Part shown: positions 14,783-25,074 of the stretch, in pieces
How the letters are laid out: every line of letters begins with the position of its first letter
Position numbering within the stretch: the stretch's first letter is position 1
Origin: Pseudomonadota bacterium
GTDB lineage: Bacteria > Pseudomonadota > Gammaproteobacteria > Steroidobacterales > Steroidobacteraceae
Reading direction: 5' to 3'
DNA length: 64,000 nt
NCBI GenBank assembly: GCA_018241525.1
Contig: JAFEDR010000010.1
Span: 721,364 to 785,363 of the forward strand
Made by a program: the position numbers and the translations under genes
Notes under the pieces: generated by a model
Told to the model about the DNA's origin: nothing
What the model saw: only the letters and a program-made list of their open reading frames with translations
Databases searched by the model: none

Positions 14783-17143
14783 GTGACCACCTACATCGTT
14801 CCCTTCGAGCAGCTCGGGATGCACGACGTCGAGCGGGTCGGCGGCAAGAACGCCTCGATCGGCGAGATGATCGGCAACCTTGCGCGCGTCGGGGTGCGCG
14901 TGCCGGGCGGCTTCGCGACCACCGCCGACGCCTTCCGCGAATTCCTCGCGCACGGCGGCCTGGCCGGGCGGATCCGCGAGGCGCTCGCGACGCTCGACGT
15001 CGACGACGTCGACCGGCTGGCGGCGACCGGCGCGCAGATCCGCGACTGGATCCTCGCGACGCCGTTTCCGGCGGCGCTCGAGCGCGCGGTCGTCGACGCC
15101 TGGACCGGGATGGGCGGCGAGTCGATCGCGGTCGCGGTGCGCTCCTCGGCGACCGCCGAGGACCTGCCGGAGGCTTCCTTCGCCGGCCAGCAGGAGACGT
15201 TCCTGAACGTGCGCGGCCGCGAGGCGATGCTGAAGGCGATGCACGAGGTGTACGCGTCGCTGTTCAACGACCGCGCGATCGCCTACCGGGTCCACCAGGG
15301 CTTCGATCACTCCCAGGTCGCGCTCTCGGTCGGCATCCAGCACATGGTCCGCAGCGACCTGGGTGCGAGCGGCGTGATGTTCACGCTCGACACCGATTCC
15401 GGCTTCCGCGAGGTCGTGTTCATCACCGCGTCCTACGGACTCGGCGAGACCGTCGTGCAGGGTGCCGTCAACCCCGACGAGTTCTACGTCTACAAGCCCG
15501 GCCTGCGCGCCGGCCGGCCCGCGATCCTGCGGCGCAACCTCGGCGGCAAGGCCGTCAAGATGGTCTACGCGAGCGACGCCGGCCGCGGCCGCCGCGTCGA
15601 GACCGTCGACGTGCCGGCGGCCGACCGCGCCCGCTTCTCGATCGGAGACGCCGATGTCGAGGCGCTGGCGCGCCAGGCGCTGCTGATCGAGGAGCACTAC
15701 CGCTGCCCGATGGACATTGAGTGGGCGAAGGATGGCAGCGACGGCGAGATCTACGTGCTGCAGGCGCGCCCCGAGACCGTGCAGAGCCGCGCCGGACGCT
15801 CGATCCAGCGCTTCACGCTCAAGGGCAGCTCCACGGTGCTCGCGACCGGGCGCGCAATCGGCAGCCGCATCGGCTCCGGCCCGGCGCGCCTGATTCGCGA
15901 CGTGCGCGAGATGGCGCGCGTGCAGCACGGCGACGTGCTGGTCGCCGACATGACCGACCCCGACTGGGAGCCGGTAATGAAGCGCGCCTCGGCGATCGTC
16001 ACCAACCGCGGCGGCCGCACCTGCCACGCCGCGATCATCGCCCGCGAGCTCGGCATTCCCGCGGTGGTCGGCTGTGGCGACGCGACCGAGTCCGTGCCGG
16101 AGGGACGCGAGGTCACCGTGTCCTGCGCCGAGGGCGACACCGGCCACGTCTACGCCGGCCTGCTCGACTTCGAGCAGCGCCAGATCGAGCTCGACGCGCT
16201 GCCGACGCCGCCAGTGAAGATCACGATGAACGTCGGCAACCCCGACCGCGCCTTCGACTTCGCCGGCATCCCCAACCACGGCGTCGGGCTGGCGCGCCTC
16301 GAGTTCATCATCAACCGCATGATCGGCGTCCACCCGCGGGCGCTGCTCGAGTTCGAGCGGCTGGACCCGTCGCTGCAGCAGACCATCCGCACGCAGATGG
16401 CCGGCTACCGCGACCCGGTGTCGTTCTTCGTCGACAAGCTGACCGAAGGCATCGCCCAGATCGCCGCCGCCTTCGCCCCGAATCCGGTGATCGTGCGCCT
16501 GTCGGACTTCAAGTCCAACGAGTACGCCAACCTGATCGGCGGCAAGGTCTACGAGCCGCACGAGGAGAACCCGATGCTCGGGTTCCGCGGCGCCTCGCGC
16601 TACGTCGACGAGACTTTCCGGCCGTGCTTCGAGCTCGAGTGCCGGGCGCTGAAGCGCGTTCGTGACGAGATGGGACTCACCAACGTCGAGGTGATGGTGC
16701 CGTTCGTGCGCTCGCTGAAGGAGGCCGAGCAGGTCACCGCCCTGCTCGCCGCCAACGGGCTGGCACGCGGCCAGAACGGCCTGCGGGTCATCATGATGTG
16801 CGAGCTGCCGACCAACGCGCTGCTGGCCGAGGAGTTCCTGCGCTACTTCGACGGCATGTCGATAGGCTCGAACGACATGACCCAGCTGGTGCTCGGCCTC
16901 GATCGCGACTCGGGGATCGTCGCCAAGCTCTTCGACGAGCGCGACCCGGCGGTCAAGGCGGCGATCGCGCTCGCGATCAAGGCCTGCCGCGCGCAGGGCA
17001 AGTACGTCGGCATCTGCGGCCAGGGACCGTCCGACCACCCGGAGTTCGCGCGCTGGCTGGTCGACCAGGGCATCGGCAGCCTGTCGCTGAACCCGGATAC
17101 CGTGCTCGAAACCTGGCTGTTCCTCGCGGGCACGCCGCGCTGA
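14783..17143 (+). CDS. ppsA: Phosphoenolpyruvate synthase
   Basis: A 786-residue enzyme of gluconeogenesis that turns pyruvate and ATP into PEP, AMP and phosphate. Domains in order: the ATP-grasp part from [12 protein letters not shown] to the RPETVQSR end (about 340), the swivelling phosphohistidine domain with [21 protein letters not shown] (His415), and the TIM-barrel PEP-binding domain with [29 protein letters not shown] and the catalytic Cys in [14 protein letters not shown]. Length fits E. coli PpsA (792). The start is GTG with GAGGAGTGAG upstream. It is divergent from its regulator ppsR and ends 18 nt from the convergent GFA gene. Confidence 0.96.
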   Translation: MTTYIVPFEQLGMHDVERVGGKNASIGEMIGNLARVGVRVPGGFATTADAFREFLAHGGLAGRIREALATLDVDDVDRLAATGAQIRDWILATPFPAALERAVVDAWTGMGGESIAVAVRSSATAEDLPEASFAGQQETFLNVRGREAMLKAMHEVYASLFNDRAIAYRVHQGFDHSQVALSVGIQHMVRSDLGASGVMFTLDTDSGFREVVFITASYGLGETVVQGAVNPDEFYVYKPGLRAGRPAILRRNLGGKAVKMVYASDAGRGRRVETVDVPAADRARFSIGDADVEALARQALLIEEHYRCPMDIEWAKDGSDGEIYVLQARPETVQSRAGRSIQRFTLKGSSTVLATGRAIGSRIGSGPARLIRDVREMARVQHGDVLVADMTDPDWEPVMKRASAIVTNRGGRTCHAAIIARELGIPAVVGCGDATESVPEGREVTVSCAEGDTGHVYAGLLDFEQRQIELDALPTPPVKITMNVGNPDRAFDFAGIPNHGVGLARLEFIINRMIGVHPRALLEFERLDPSLQQTIRTQMAGYRDPVSFFVDKLTEGIAQIAAAFAPNPVIVRLSDFKSNEYANLIGGKVYEPHEENPMLGFRGASRYVDETFRPCFELECRALKRVRDEMGLTNVEVMVPFVRSLKEAEQVTALLAANGLARGQNGLRVIMMCELPTNALLAEEFLRYFDGMSIGSNDMTQLVLGLDRDSGIVAKLFDERDPAVKAAIALAIKACRAQGKYVGICGQGPSDHPEFARWLVDQGIGSLSLNPDTVLETWLFLAGTPR

Positions 17144-17161
17144 GCGACGGCACGGGCCGGC

Positions 17162-17548
17162 TCAGTCGAGGCGGGCCCTGGCCGCCTCCCAGTGGCGGCC
17201 GTCGAACGAGCTGACCTGCATGCCGGCGATCCCCGCGGGGTCGAGGCAGCGTGCATTGACGCTGACCTGGTCCGGATGCGAGCGCGGCACGTAGAAGGAC
17301 TTGATGCCGCAGCGCCGGCAGAACAGGTGACGCGCGACCCCGGTCCCGAAACGGTACTCGCTGAGCGCCTCGCGGTCGGTCAGCAGCCGGAACCGCTCCT
17401 GCGGCACGATCAGGTGCAGGTAGCCGCTCATCGCGCAGATCGAGCAGTTGCACTCCGAGACGTCGAGCAGCGCCGGCGCATCGACCTCGAAGGCGACGGC
17501 GCCGCAGTGGCAGCCGCCGCGGTGCGCGATGCGCGGCGTGGCGCTCAG
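17162..17548 (-). CDS. GFA-family (CENP-V/GFA) zinc-binding protein, unusual start
   Basis: About 128 residues with all zinc ligands of the GFA family: GGCHCGAV, ECNCSIC and FCRRCGIKSFYVPRSHP. Members include glutathione-dependent formaldehyde-activating enzyme, but most have unknown substrates. The frame runs through the first Cys pair, yet no ATG, GTG or TTG exists before it. A CTG at 17546-17548, preceded by GGAG seven bases upstream, gives a family-like N-terminus. A 16-codon reading frame from ATG 17593 ends in TGA at 17545-17547, overlapping this CTG. So either the gene starts at CTG by coupling, or one base was lost and the N-terminus is frameshifted. An ATG at 17431 would cut off four of the Cys ligands. 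Confidence 0.7.
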   Translation of the reverse strand: MSATPRIAHRGGCHCGAVAFEVDAPALLDVSECNCSICAMSGYLHLIVPQERFRLLTDREALSEYRFGTGVARHLFCRRCGIKSFYVPRSHPDQVSVNARCLDPAGIAGMQVSSFDGRHWEAARARLD

Positions 17549-17645
17549 GAGGCGACTCCGGCCGGCGGGCGGCGGTGGCTGGGGTGGCTGACCATGTGCG
17601 GGACTCCGCGGCGATGATAGGACCGCGACACCCGGGTGTCGAACG

Positions 17646-19388
17646 CTATGGGCAGGGCGCGGACCGGGCGACGGGCGCGAGCAGCGCGTAGCTGCGCCCG
17701 CCAGGGCGCGACCAGACGCACACCACCGTGAGATCGCCGAGGCCCGCCGGGGGTACGACCGCCGGCGGCGCGGGCGCTTCGCCGTCGTAGCCGGCGAGCG
17801 CGAGCCACGCGCCGGGACCCCAGCGGCGGCGGTCGGGCACGAGCCACAGCAGTGCGCCGTCCGGACCGAGCGAAGCGCGCCCGGCGGCGAGGCGCGCGGG
17901 GTCGCGGCTCTCGAGCACCGGATGGGGTGCCGCGGCCGGCAGGTAGAGCGCCGCGAGCGCGAGCGTCGTCTCGTCCGGGTCGAGCAGCCCGAGCGGCGCC
18001 CGGTCCGCGGCGCGCCCGATGCGCGCCGCGAGCGGCTCGAGGCCGAGCCAGTCGTTGAGGCGCAGGTACACCGGCAGCAGGCCGACCGACAAGGTCGCCG
18101 CGAGCGTCAGCGCGAGGAACGGGAAGGACCAGGCCCCGGTCCGCGGCCGGCGCACGAGCGCCGCGACCGCGAGCGCCAGCAGCACCGCGGCGGTCGCGCC
18201 GAGCAGCAGGGTCGATTCCGGCGTGCGCCCGGCCGGCGCCAGCGCGAGCGTACCGAGCAGCGCCGCGACCAGCAGCGCGAGCAGCGCCACGAGCGCGGCC
18301 GTGGCGCGCCAGGCGAAGCGGTCCCAGCGGTCGAGCGCCGTCGCGGCGCTGCCGACGTAGAGGCCGACCAGGATCGCGAAGCCGAGCGCCGGCGGGCCGT
18401 AGTAGACGCCGCGCGCCGTGGCCGCGAGCGACAGCAGCAGCGTCGGCAGCGCGATCGCGCCGAAGCCGAGCCGCCAGGCCGTGCCCTCCGCGTCGCGGCG
18501 CCGCAGCGTGCGCGGCAGACGGCCGAGCGCGACCAGTGCGAGCGGCGTCCACGGCAGCAGGTAGAGCGGCAGCTCGGCGAGGTACTTGCCGGGCGAGTTG
18601 CCGTGGCCGCTCGCGTACGCGAGCTCGGGCGGCGCGGCGAGCGGCACGACGCGGCCGACGAGGTTGTACCAGAAGAGCACGCGCAGGGACTCCGCGCCGC
18701 CCGGGCTCGCGCCGACCCACAGCGCCCAGAGCCCGATCAAGGCGAGCACGACGAGGCCGCCGGCCCACAGCTCGCGGGCGAGGAACTCGCGCCAGCGCCG
18801 CTCGAGCAGCACCACGGTGAGCCAGGCGGACACCGGCACCAGCCAGCCGGCGAAGCCCTTGGCGAAGAACGCGATCAGGAGGCCGGCGTGCAGCGCGCCG
18901 TAGCCCAGGAGCCGCTCGCGTGCGGCGCCCGCGGCCAGCGCACGGTAGGTGCCGTAGAGGCTGAGCGCAACGCCGGCCACCAGCGGCGCATCGGTCGCGA
19001 GCCAGGTCAGCACCTGGTAGAGCTGCAGCGCCGTGCCGGCAACGATGCCCGCAGCGAAGCCCGCGAGTGGCCCGGCGGCGCGCGCGACCAGTGCGGCGAT
19101 CGCCGCCGCCGCGAGCAGCAGGTAGGCGAGGTTCGGCAGGCGTGCCGCCGCCGGGCTCGGCCCGAGGGCGGCGACGGCGGCGCCGCCGAGCCAGTACAGC
19201 AGCGGCGGCTTTTCCGCGAACGGCCGGCCGGCCAGCGTCGGCAGCGACTTGCCCGCCTGGGTCGCCATCGCGACCACCATGCTCGCCTCGCGCGGCTCGT
19301 CCGGCGTGTAGTAGGCGCGCGCCAGCAGCCCGACCAGGGCGACCGGCAGCAGCATGACGACGAGCCGCGCCAGCGGGCTCGCGGTCAC
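17646..19388 (-). CDS. ArnT-like glycosyltransferase (GT39/GT83 type)
   Basis: A 580-residue integral membrane protein with about 11-12 hydrophobic helices. The first periplasmic loop carries the acidic DEPREASMV motif, then [14 protein letters not shown], both typical of ArnT and related enzymes that move a sugar from a polyprenyl phosphate to lipid A or protein. Other marks are [13 protein letters not shown] and a helix-rich core. The C-terminal part is a soluble domain. The GTG start at 19388 overlaps the orn stop (GTGA). No arn or pmr genes are near, so the sugar donor is unknown. Confidence 0.75.
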   Translation of the reverse strand: MTASPLARLVVMLLPVALVGLLARAYYTPDEPREASMVVAMATQAGKSLPTLAGRPFAEKPPLLYWLGGAAVAALGPSPAAARLPNLAYLLLAAAAIAALVARAAGPLAGFAAGIVAGTALQLYQVLTWLATDAPLVAGVALSLYGTYRALAAGAARERLLGYGALHAGLLIAFFAKGFAGWLVPVSAWLTVVLLERRWREFLARELWAGGLVVLALIGLWALWVGASPGGAESLRVLFWYNLVGRVVPLAAPPELAYASGHGNSPGKYLAELPLYLLPWTPLALVALGRLPRTLRRRDAEGTAWRLGFGAIALPTLLLSLAATARGVYYGPPALGFAILVGLYVGSAATALDRWDRFAWRATAALVALLALLVAALLGTLALAPAGRTPESTLLLGATAAVLLALAVAALVRRPRTGAWSFPFLALTLAATLSVGLLPVYLRLNDWLGLEPLAARIGRAADRAPLGLLDPDETTLALAALYLPAAAPHPVLESRDPARLAAGRASLGPDGALLWLVPDRRRWGPGAWLALAGYDGEAPAPPAVVPPAGLGDLTVVCVWSRPGGRSYALLAPVARSAPCP

Positions 19389-19939
19389 GGCGAACCGACG
19401 CGCAGCAGGTGTTCGCGGTAGTGGCGCAGCTCGCGGATCGAGTCGCGCACGTCGTCGAGGGCCTGGTGCGCGTTGCCCTTCGTGACCCCGGCGAGCACCT
19501 GCGGCGCCCAGCGGCGCGCGAGCTCCTTGAGGGTGCTGACGTCGAGGTTGCGGTAGTGGAAGTGCCGCTCGAGCGCCGGCATCCAGCGCGCCAGGAAGCG
19601 CCGGTCCTGGCAGATGCTGTTGCCGCACATCGGCGAGGCCCCGGGCGCGAGCCACTCGGCGAGGAACGCCACCGTCTGCTGCTCGACGGCAGCCTCGTCG
19701 AGAGTCGAGCGGCGCACCCGCTCGATCAGCCCGCTGGCACCGTGGGTGCGCTGGTTCCAGGCGTCCATCCGCGCGAGCGTCTCGTCCGACTGGTGCACGG
19801 CCAGCACCGGGCCCTCGGCGAGCACGTTGAGGTCGCGGTCGGTGACGATCGTCGCGACCTCGATGATCCGGTCGACGTCCGGCACGAGCCCGGTCATCTC
19901 CAGATCGATCCAGGCGAGGTTGTCGGCGTGCTGCGGCAT
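19385..19939 (-). CDS. orn: Oligoribonuclease
   Basis: A 184-residue 3'-5' exonuclease of the DEDDh family that finishes RNA turnover by cutting 2-5 nt RNAs and pGpG from c-di-GMP breakdown. Motifs: [10 protein letters not shown] (Asp and Glu of ExoI), [15 protein letters not shown] (ExoII region) and [14 protein letters not shown] (His and Asp of ExoIII). It matches E. coli Orn (181). Adjacency to the rsgA side agrees with gammaproteobacteria, though here an M48 protease gene sits between them. A TAGAAT box lies 17 nt before the ATG. Confidence 0.96.
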   Translation of the reverse strand: MPQHADNLAWIDLEMTGLVPDVDRIIEVATIVTDRDLNVLAEGPVLAVHQSDETLARMDAWNQRTHGASGLIERVRRSTLDEAAVEQQTVAFLAEWLAPGASPMCGNSICQDRRFLARWMPALERHFHYRNLDVSTLKELARRWAPQVLAGVTKGNAHQALDDVRDSIRELRHYREHLLRVGSP

Positions 19940-19956
19940 GGGCGCGGTTGCCGGTG

Positions 19957-19976
19957 ATTCTAGCAGAGGCTAGAGT
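19957..19976. promoter_or_regulatory. Overlapping divergent -10 boxes in a small palindrome (orn / M48 gene)
   Basis: TAGAAT on the reverse strand (19957-19962) precedes orn, and TAGAGT on the forward strand (19971-19976) precedes the M48 gene. Both lie at the edges of a perfect inverted repeat TCTAGC-agag-GCTAGA (19959-19974). No -35 is convincing for either. Binding of one polymerase would block the other, so the two genes may compete for expression. Confidence 0.4.
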
Positions 19977-19998
19977 GCCGCCTCCCGCGAGACCACCC

Positions 19999-21243
19999 AT
20001 GCCGGCACTCACGACAGTCTTCCTGGCCGCGCTCGCGGCGATGGTCGCGATCCGCTGGTGGCTCGCCGGCCGGCAGTTGCGCGCGCTGCGCGAGCACCGC
20101 GACGCCGTGCCGGCGCCGTTCGCCGCAGTGATCAGCGCCGCGGAACATGCGAAGGCGGCCGACTACACGGCTGCCAAGCTGCGCCTCGGCCGCCTCGAGC
20201 TCGCGTGGGAGGCGCTGCTGCTGCTGCTCGTGACGCTCGGCGGCGGCTTCGCGGCGCTCGATGCCCTCGTCGCCCGCCTCGGCTGGCCGCCGCTCGCGGC
20301 CGGCGTCGCGACGCTCGCCCTGCTTGCGCTCGCGCTCGCGGCGGCCGGGCTGCCGTTCGAGCTGTACGCGACGTTCCGCATCGAGTCGCGCTTCGGCTTC
20401 AACCGCACCACCCCGCGGCTGTACCTCGCCGACCTCGCGCGCTCGCTCGCCGTCGCGGCGCTGCTCGGGCTGCCGCTGGTCGCGCTGCTGCTCGCGCTGA
20501 TGCGCGCCGCCGGCCCGGCGTGGTGGCTGTACGCCTGGGCGGCGTGGGTGCTGTTCGGCGTCGGGCTCGCGTTCTTCTGGCCGCGCTTCATCGCGCCGCT
20601 GTTCAACCGCTTCCGGCCGCTCGAGCCGGGCGCACTGCGCGAGGCGGTGGAACGGGTCATGAGCGCCTGCGGATTCGCCGCGGACGGTGTCTACGTGATG
20701 GACGGCTCGCGGCGCTCGAGCCACGGCAACGCCTATTTCACGGGCTTCGGCCGCCACAAGCGCATCGTGCTCTTCGACACGCTGCTCGAGCGGCTGACGC
20801 CCGTGGAGGTCGAGGCCGTGCTCGCCCACGAACTCGGCCACTTCCGCCTGCACCACATCCGTCAGCGCCTCGCGCTCAGCTTCGGCGGTGCGCTGGCCGG
20901 CTTCGCGCTGCTCGGCCGGGCGGCTGCGGCACCGGCGGCTTACGCGGCGCTGGGCGTGCCGGTGCCGTCGGCGCATGCGGCGCTCGCGCTGTTTGTGCTG
21001 GTCGTGCCGGTGTTCACGTTCCCGCTGGGACCGCTCGGCAGCTGGTGGTCGCGACGCCACGAGTACGCCGCCGACCGGTACGCGGCCGCGCACGCCGATG
21101 GCCGGCAGCTCGCGACGGCCCTCGTGAAGCTGTTCCGCGACAACGCCTCGACGCTGACGCCGGACCGCTGGTACTCGGCCTGGCACGATTCGCACCCGCC
21201 GGCACTCGCCCGCATCGCCGCGCTCGAGCGCGCCACCCGCTGA
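19999..21243 (+). CDS. M48 family integral-membrane metalloprotease (Ste24/CAAX-protease-like)
   Basis: A 414-residue protein with five or so N-terminal membrane helices (Peptidase_M48_N type) and the zinc motif HELGH in LAHELGHFRLHHI. The third zinc ligand is likely in RRHEYAADRYAA. This architecture resembles yeast Ste24 and its bacterial counterparts that cut within or near the membrane. The start at ATG 19999 was taken because the first helix begins there; an upstream ATG at 19948 is much further off. rsgA follows with TGATG overlap, so the two are one transcript. Confidence 0.85.
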   Translation: MPALTTVFLAALAAMVAIRWWLAGRQLRALREHRDAVPAPFAAVISAAEHAKAADYTAAKLRLGRLELAWEALLLLLVTLGGGFAALDALVARLGWPPLAAGVATLALLALALAAAGLPFELYATFRIESRFGFNRTTPRLYLADLARSLAVAALLGLPLVALLLALMRAAGPAWWLYAWAAWVLFGVGLAFFWPRFIAPLFNRFRPLEPGALREAVERVMSACGFAADGVYVMDGSRRSSHGNAYFTGFGRHKRIVLFDTLLERLTPVEVEAVLAHELGHFRLHHIRQRLALSFGGALAGFALLGRAAAAPAAYAALGVPVPSAHAALALFVLVVPVFTFPLGPLGSWWSRRHEYAADRYAAAHADGRQLATALVKLFRDNASTLTPDRWYSAWHDSHPPALARIAALERATR

Positions 21244-22190
21244 TGGCGGCTGGGCGCGGCACGGCATCGCCGGAAGCGCTCGAGCGCGGGCGCGTCGTCG
21301 CGAACCACGGCCGCCAAGTCGTGGTCGAGGACGCCGCCGGCCGGCGCATCCCGTGCCGCCTGCACGGTCGCAAGCTCGCCGCCGTCTGCGGCGACGAGGC
21401 ACGCTGGGCCTACGCGCACGCGGGCGACGACCACGGCACTGTCTACGCGCTCGAGCCGCGCCGGCGCACGCTCGAGCGTTTGACGAGTGGCGGCCACGCC
21501 GAGCCGATCGTTGCGAACCTGACGCAGCTGGTCGTCGTGGTCGCGCCGCTGCCCGCGCCCGACTGGTCGATCGTCGACCGCTACCTCGCCGGGGCCGCCT
21601 GGTGCGGGGTCGCCGCACTGATCGCCTGCAACAAGGCCGAGCTCGGGCTGCCGGCGGTGCTCGCCACCGAGCTCGACGCCTACGCCGCGATCGGCGTCGC
21701 GACCGTGCACTGCTCGACCCGCGGTGCCCCCGGCATCGAGGCGCTTGCGACCCGCCTGGCCGGCGCGGTGAGCGTGCTCGTCGGCCAGTCGGGTACCGGC
21801 AAGTCGAGCCTGCTGAACGCGCTCGCGCCCGAGGCGCGCGCAGTCACGCAGGAGATCTCGGCGGCCACCGACGAGGGTCGGCACACGACCACCCACGCGG
21901 TGCTGCACCGGCTCGCGAGCGGCGGCGACCTGATCGACTCGCCGGGTGTCCGTGATTACGCCCCGCCGCTGCCGGCGCCACGCGCGGTCGCCTCCGGATT
22001 CGTGGAGATCGGGCAGCGCGCGGCGGGCTGCCGCTTCCAGGACTGCCTGCACCTGAGCGAGCCCGGTTGCGCGGTGCGAAGCGCCCTCGCCGCGGGCGAG
22101 ATCCGCCCGCGCCGCTATGACAGCTACCGCCGGGTGGTCGAGCTGGCGCGCGAGTTCCGCGAGCGCTATCCCGAGCGCCGGCCGCGCTGA
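21243..22190 (+). CDS. rsgA: Ribosome small subunit-dependent GTPase A
   Basis: A 315-residue circularly permuted GTPase that assists late assembly of the 30S subunit. An OB-fold N-terminus (GRVVANHGRQVVVED) comes before the G domain, where motifs appear in the order G4 (NKAEL), G1 (GQSGTGKSSLLNAL), G2/G3 (TDEGRHTTTH, DSPGVRDY). The C-terminal zinc knuckle CRFQDCLHLSEPGC is complete. The ATG overlaps the stop of the M48 gene. Confidence 0.95.
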   Translation: MAAGRGTASPEALERGRVVANHGRQVVVEDAAGRRIPCRLHGRKLAAVCGDEARWAYAHAGDDHGTVYALEPRRRTLERLTSGGHAEPIVANLTQLVVVVAPLPAPDWSIVDRYLAGAAWCGVAALIACNKAELGLPAVLATELDAYAAIGVATVHCSTRGAPGIEALATRLAGAVSVLVGQSGTGKSSLLNALAPEARAVTQEISAATDEGRHTTTHAVLHRLASGGDLIDSPGVRDYAPPLPAPRAVASGFVEIGQRAAGCRFQDCLHLSEPGCAVRSALAAGEIRPRRYDSYRRVVELAREFRERYPERRPR

Positions 22191-22197
22191 CCGCCGC

Positions 22198-22797
22198 TCA
22201 GCTGAGCGCGTGGCGCCCGGCGAGCGCGTGCGCGAGCGTGCCGCCGTCGACGTACTCAAGCTCGCCGCCGACCGGCACGCCATGGGCGATCCGGGTCGCG
22301 CGCACGCCGCGCCGCGCCGCGAGATCGGCCAGGAAGTGCGCCGTCGCATCGCCCTCGACCGTCGGATTGGTGGCGAGAATCAGCTCGCGCAGCGTGCCCT
22401 CGGCGAGCTGCGCCTCGAGCTGGTCGACGCCGAGCTCGGCCGGGCCGACGCCGTCGAGCGGCGAGAGGTGCCCCATCAGCACGAAGTAGCGGCCGCGGTA
22501 GCTGCCGGACTGCTCGACCGCCACCACGTCGGCCGGCGACTCGACCACGCACAGCAGCGAGGGATCGCGCTGCGGATTGGCGCAGATCGGGCACAGCTCC
22601 GCATCCGACAGCATGCGGCAGCGCCGGCACTGGCCGATCGACTCGACCGCCAGGGCGAGTGCCTGGCCGAGCTCGCGCGCCCCGTCGCGATCGCGCTCCA
22701 GCAGGTGGAAGGCCATGCGCTGCGCCGACTTCGGGCCGACGCCCGGCAGGCGCCGCAGCGCGCCGATCAGCCGGGCCAGGGCGGGCGAGTAGTTCAC
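22198..22797 (-). CDS. recR: Recombination mediator RecR
   Basis: A 199-residue RecFOR component that helps load RecA on gapped DNA. It has an N-terminal HhH ([20 protein letters not shown]), a four-Cys zinc finger in [16 protein letters not shown], and a Toprim domain ([17 protein letters not shown] to [11 protein letters not shown]). GTG at 22797 is the right start by family comparison. It follows ybaB by 4 nt, in the usual dnaX-ybaB-recR order. Confidence 0.96.
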   Translation of the reverse strand: MNYSPALARLIGALRRLPGVGPKSAQRMAFHLLERDRDGARELGQALALAVESIGQCRRCRMLSDAELCPICANPQRDPSLLCVVESPADVVAVEQSGSYRGRYFVLMGHLSPLDGVGPAELGVDQLEAQLAEGTLRELILATNPTVEGDATAHFLADLAARRGVRATRIAHGVPVGGELEYVDGGTLAHALAGRHALS

Positions 22798-22801
22798 GCG
22801 C

Positions 22802-23125
22802 TCAGAACGGCATCTTGAAGCCGGGCGGCAGCTGCATGCCACCCATCATGCCGGCGAACTTCTGCTGGCTCGCTGCCTCGACCTTGCGCACCGCGTCGTT
22901 GATCGCGGCGGTGACGAGATCCTCGAGCAGCTCGCGGTCATCGCCCGCGACGCTCGGATCGATGACGACGCGGCGCACCTCGTGCTTGCCGTTCATGACG
23001 ACCTTGACCATGCCGCCGCCGGACTCGCCGGTCACCTCGAGCGTGGCGAGCTCCGCCTGCGCCTTCTGCAGGTTGGCCTGCATCTGCTGCGCCTGCTTCA
23101 TCAGGTTGCCGATACCACCCTTCAT
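22802..23125 (-). CDS. ybaB: Nucleoid-associated protein YbaB/EbfC
   Basis: A 107-residue DNA-binding protein with the family pattern: N-terminal Gln/Met-rich helix ([20 protein letters not shown]), the strand pair [20 protein letters not shown] and the DPS...[16 protein letters not shown] helix. It binds as a dimer and shapes the nucleoid. Encoded between dnaX (17 nt upstream) and recR, the order found in most bacteria. Confidence 0.96.
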   Translation of the reverse strand: MKGGIGNLMKQAQQMQANLQKAQAELATLEVTGESGGGMVKVVMNGKHEVRRVVIDPSVAGDDRELLEDLVTAAINDAVRKVEAASQQKFAGMMGGMQLPPGFKMPF

Positions 23126-23142
23126 CGCTCGCTCCTCGTTGC

Positions 23143-24750
23143 TCAGCGGTTGGGCTTGACGGTGTCCGGCGCGACGCTGGCGCCGAAGCGATCCATCAGC
23201 GCGCGTACCGCCGGCTCGGTCTCGAGCGCCGCGCGCGTGGCCGCCACTTCGGCCGCGGCCGCACGCGCCTCGATCCGCGCCGGCGTCTCGGCCGTCGGGG
23301 CGCCGCCGCCGGCGCCTTCCTCGCGATCGATCACGACGCGCACGGCCCCGCCGTAGTGGCGCGCCAGCGCCTGGCCGAGCCGCTCCTCGGTCTGCGGCGT
23401 GCGCAGCGCCTCGCTGCGCCGGTCGAGCCGCAGCCGGATCGTGTCGCCCTCGCGACCGGCGAACGTGCAGTTGGCCGCGAGCTGGCGCGCGGCGCCCGAG
23501 AGATCCAGCGAGGCGACCAGGGTGGCCCAGTCCGGCGTGCCCGCCTCGCTCGCCGCCGGACCCGCGGGCGGACGGACCGCCGCGGCTTGGGCAGCGGGCG
23601 CGGGAGGGGCGGCCGGCGTCGCACGACCGCCCGGGTTCCGGCCGGCGGGCGACGGCGCCTCGCCGGACGCCGGCCGGAACGCCAGCATCCGCAGCAGCGT
23701 CATCTCGACGCCGACCCGCGGCTCCGGGGCGAGCCCGAGGTCGCGCCGGCCGAGCAGCGCGATCTGGTAGTAGAGCTGCACGTCCTCGGCCGGCAGCCGC
23801 GCCGCGAGCGCCGCGACGAGCGCGCCGTCGGTGGCCGCCTCGCCGCCCGATCCGGGCACCACCTGCTCGAGGGCGACGCGCTCGAGGAGACCGGCGAGCT
23901 CCGCAAGCACCTGGTCGTAGTCTGGCGCCTGCTCATCGAGCGCGCGCAGCGTCGCGACGAGCGTCGCGCCATCGCCCGCGGCAAGGCATTCGGCGAGGCG
24001 CGCGACGTGGCCGCGATCGATCGTCCCGAGCATCGCGCGCACGTCCGCCTCGACCACGGTGTTGGCGCCGAACACGAGCGCCTGGTCGAGCAGCGACAGC
24101 GCATCGCGCAGGCTGCCGTCCGCCGCCCGCGCCAGCAGCGGCAGCGCCGCGGGTTCCGCCGGGATCTTTTCGGCCGCCAGGATCGCGGCCAGGCGCTCCG
24201 CGATCTGCGACGGCGGCAGGCGCTTCAGGTGGAACTGCAGGCAGCGCGAGACCACCGTGACCGGCAGCTTCTGCGGGTCGGTCGTCGCGAGCAGGAACTT
24301 CACGTGCGGCGGGGGCTCCTCGAAGGTCTTGAGGAGCGCGTTGAACGAGTGGCCCGACAGCATGTGCACCTCGTCGATGAGGTACACCTTGTAGCGGCCG
24401 CGGGCCGGCGCGTAGTGGACGTTCTCGAGCAGCTCGCGCGTGTCCTCGACCTTGGTGCGCGAGGCGGCATCGACCTCGATCAGGTCGACGAAGCGACCCT
24501 CGTCGATCTCGCGGCAGGCGGAGCAGATGCCGCAGGGCCGCGACGAGACGCCGGTTTCGCAGTTCAGCGCCTTGGCCAGCAGGCGGGCGATCGTGGTCTT
24601 GCCGACGCCGCGGGTCCCGGTGAAGAGGAAGGCGTGGTGGACGCGGCCGGTGTCGAGCGCGTTCGAGAGCGCGCGGACCACGTGCTCCTGGCCGACCAGC
24701 TGGTCGAACGCACGCGGCCGCCACTTGCGGGCCAGGACCAGATAGCTCAT
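23143..24750 (-). CDS. dnaX: DNA polymerase III subunit gamma/tau
   Basis: A 535-residue clamp-loader ATPase. [23 protein letters not shown] opens the AAA+ module, followed by Walker [10 protein letters not shown], a zinc finger beginning at [27 protein letters not shown] (Walker B) and the SRC arginine-finger motif in [13 protein letters not shown] Pro/Ala-rich linker (about 365-405) leads to the tau-type C-terminal domain. No A-rich slippery heptamer like the E. coli one is seen, so a short gamma product by frameshift is unlikely. The SRP RNA gene ends about 27 nt upstream. Confidence 0.96.
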   Translation of the reverse strand: MSYLVLARKWRPRAFDQLVGQEHVVRALSNALDTGRVHHAFLFTGTRGVGKTTIARLLAKALNCETGVSSRPCGICSACREIDEGRFVDLIEVDAASRTKVEDTRELLENVHYAPARGRYKVYLIDEVHMLSGHSFNALLKTFEEPPPHVKFLLATTDPQKLPVTVVSRCLQFHLKRLPPSQIAERLAAILAAEKIPAEPAALPLLARAADGSLRDALSLLDQALVFGANTVVEADVRAMLGTIDRGHVARLAECLAAGDGATLVATLRALDEQAPDYDQVLAELAGLLERVALEQVVPGSGGEAATDGALVAALAARLPAEDVQLYYQIALLGRRDLGLAPEPRVGVEMTLLRMLAFRPASGEAPSPAGRNPGGRATPAAPPAPAAQAAAVRPPAGPAASEAGTPDWATLVASLDLSGAARQLAANCTFAGREGDTIRLRLDRRSEALRTPQTEERLGQALARHYGGAVRVVIDREEGAGGGAPTAETPARIEARAAAAEVAATRAALETEPAVRALMDRFGASVAPDTVKPNR

Positions 24751-24776
24751 GGCCGGAGCCCCGTCGGAAGGGAGGC

Positions 24777-24882
24777 GGCCCGCGCCAGCACCCCTCCGGC
24801 GCCCGATCGCACCGCTACCGCTGCTCCCTTCCGGGCCTGACGGGGTTTACGGCTGATCGTCGCGGAGGAACCGGCGCGGGCC
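24777..24882 (-). ncRNA. ffs: Signal recognition particle RNA (4.5S type)
   Basis: About 106 nt. The core contains the conserved SRP helix-8 signature GTCAGGCCCGGAAGGGAGCA with the GGAA tetraloop, and the ends pair perfectly (GGCCCGCGCC with GGCGCGGGCC), giving one long hairpin. It binds Ffh, encoded at 57704-59062, to target membrane proteins. Position directly upstream of dnaX is common in gammaproteobacteria. The precise 5' and 3' ends were set by pairing and may differ by a few bases. Confidence 0.9.
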
Positions 24883-25028
24883 ACCATGGAACGCAACTTG
24901 CTCGCTCGACTCCGCCGGCTCGGTTGCCGCTGGCCTCGGCCGGCGCGCCTGCGGCGCGACGGGCCGGCGCCAGAGGCGGCCGGGCTGCCAGGGAGCACGG
25001 GAAGTTTGATTGATAAACCTATGATACT

Positions 25029-25056
25029 AAAAGAGATCGGTGGCCTTTCCGGTCAC
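25029..25056 (-). terminator. Possible weak terminator after tRNA-Ser
   Basis: On the reverse strand a six-base stem with one mismatch (GTGACC / GGCCAC, loop GGAAA) is followed after a few bases by CTCTTTTAG. It lies 19 nt beyond the 3' end of the tRNA. It sits in a short AT-rich patch (about 25004-25036) that stands out from the GC-rich surroundings. Confidence 0.35.
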
Positions 25057-25074
25057 TGCTGCCGCGCGCGAGTG

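Noticed and set aside
14717..17038. A 773-codon open frame opposite ppsA
   Set aside because: Same reasoning: ppsA carries all its active-site motifs and the antisense product resembles nothing.
17545..17593. Possible selenocysteine read-through of the TGA at 17545-17547
   Set aside because: The zinc-ligand frame is a different frame from the one ended by this TGA, so read-through would not join them.
23143..24750. Programmed frameshift for a short gamma form of DnaX
   Set aside because: No A-rich slippery heptamer is present on the coding strand; the only T/A runs are four bases long and out of place.
25004..25036. AT-rich patch as a sign of transferred DNA or an attachment site beside tRNA-Ser
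   Set aside because: No integrase, no repeat of the tRNA end and no foreign genes nearby; the flanking genes are in their usual order.
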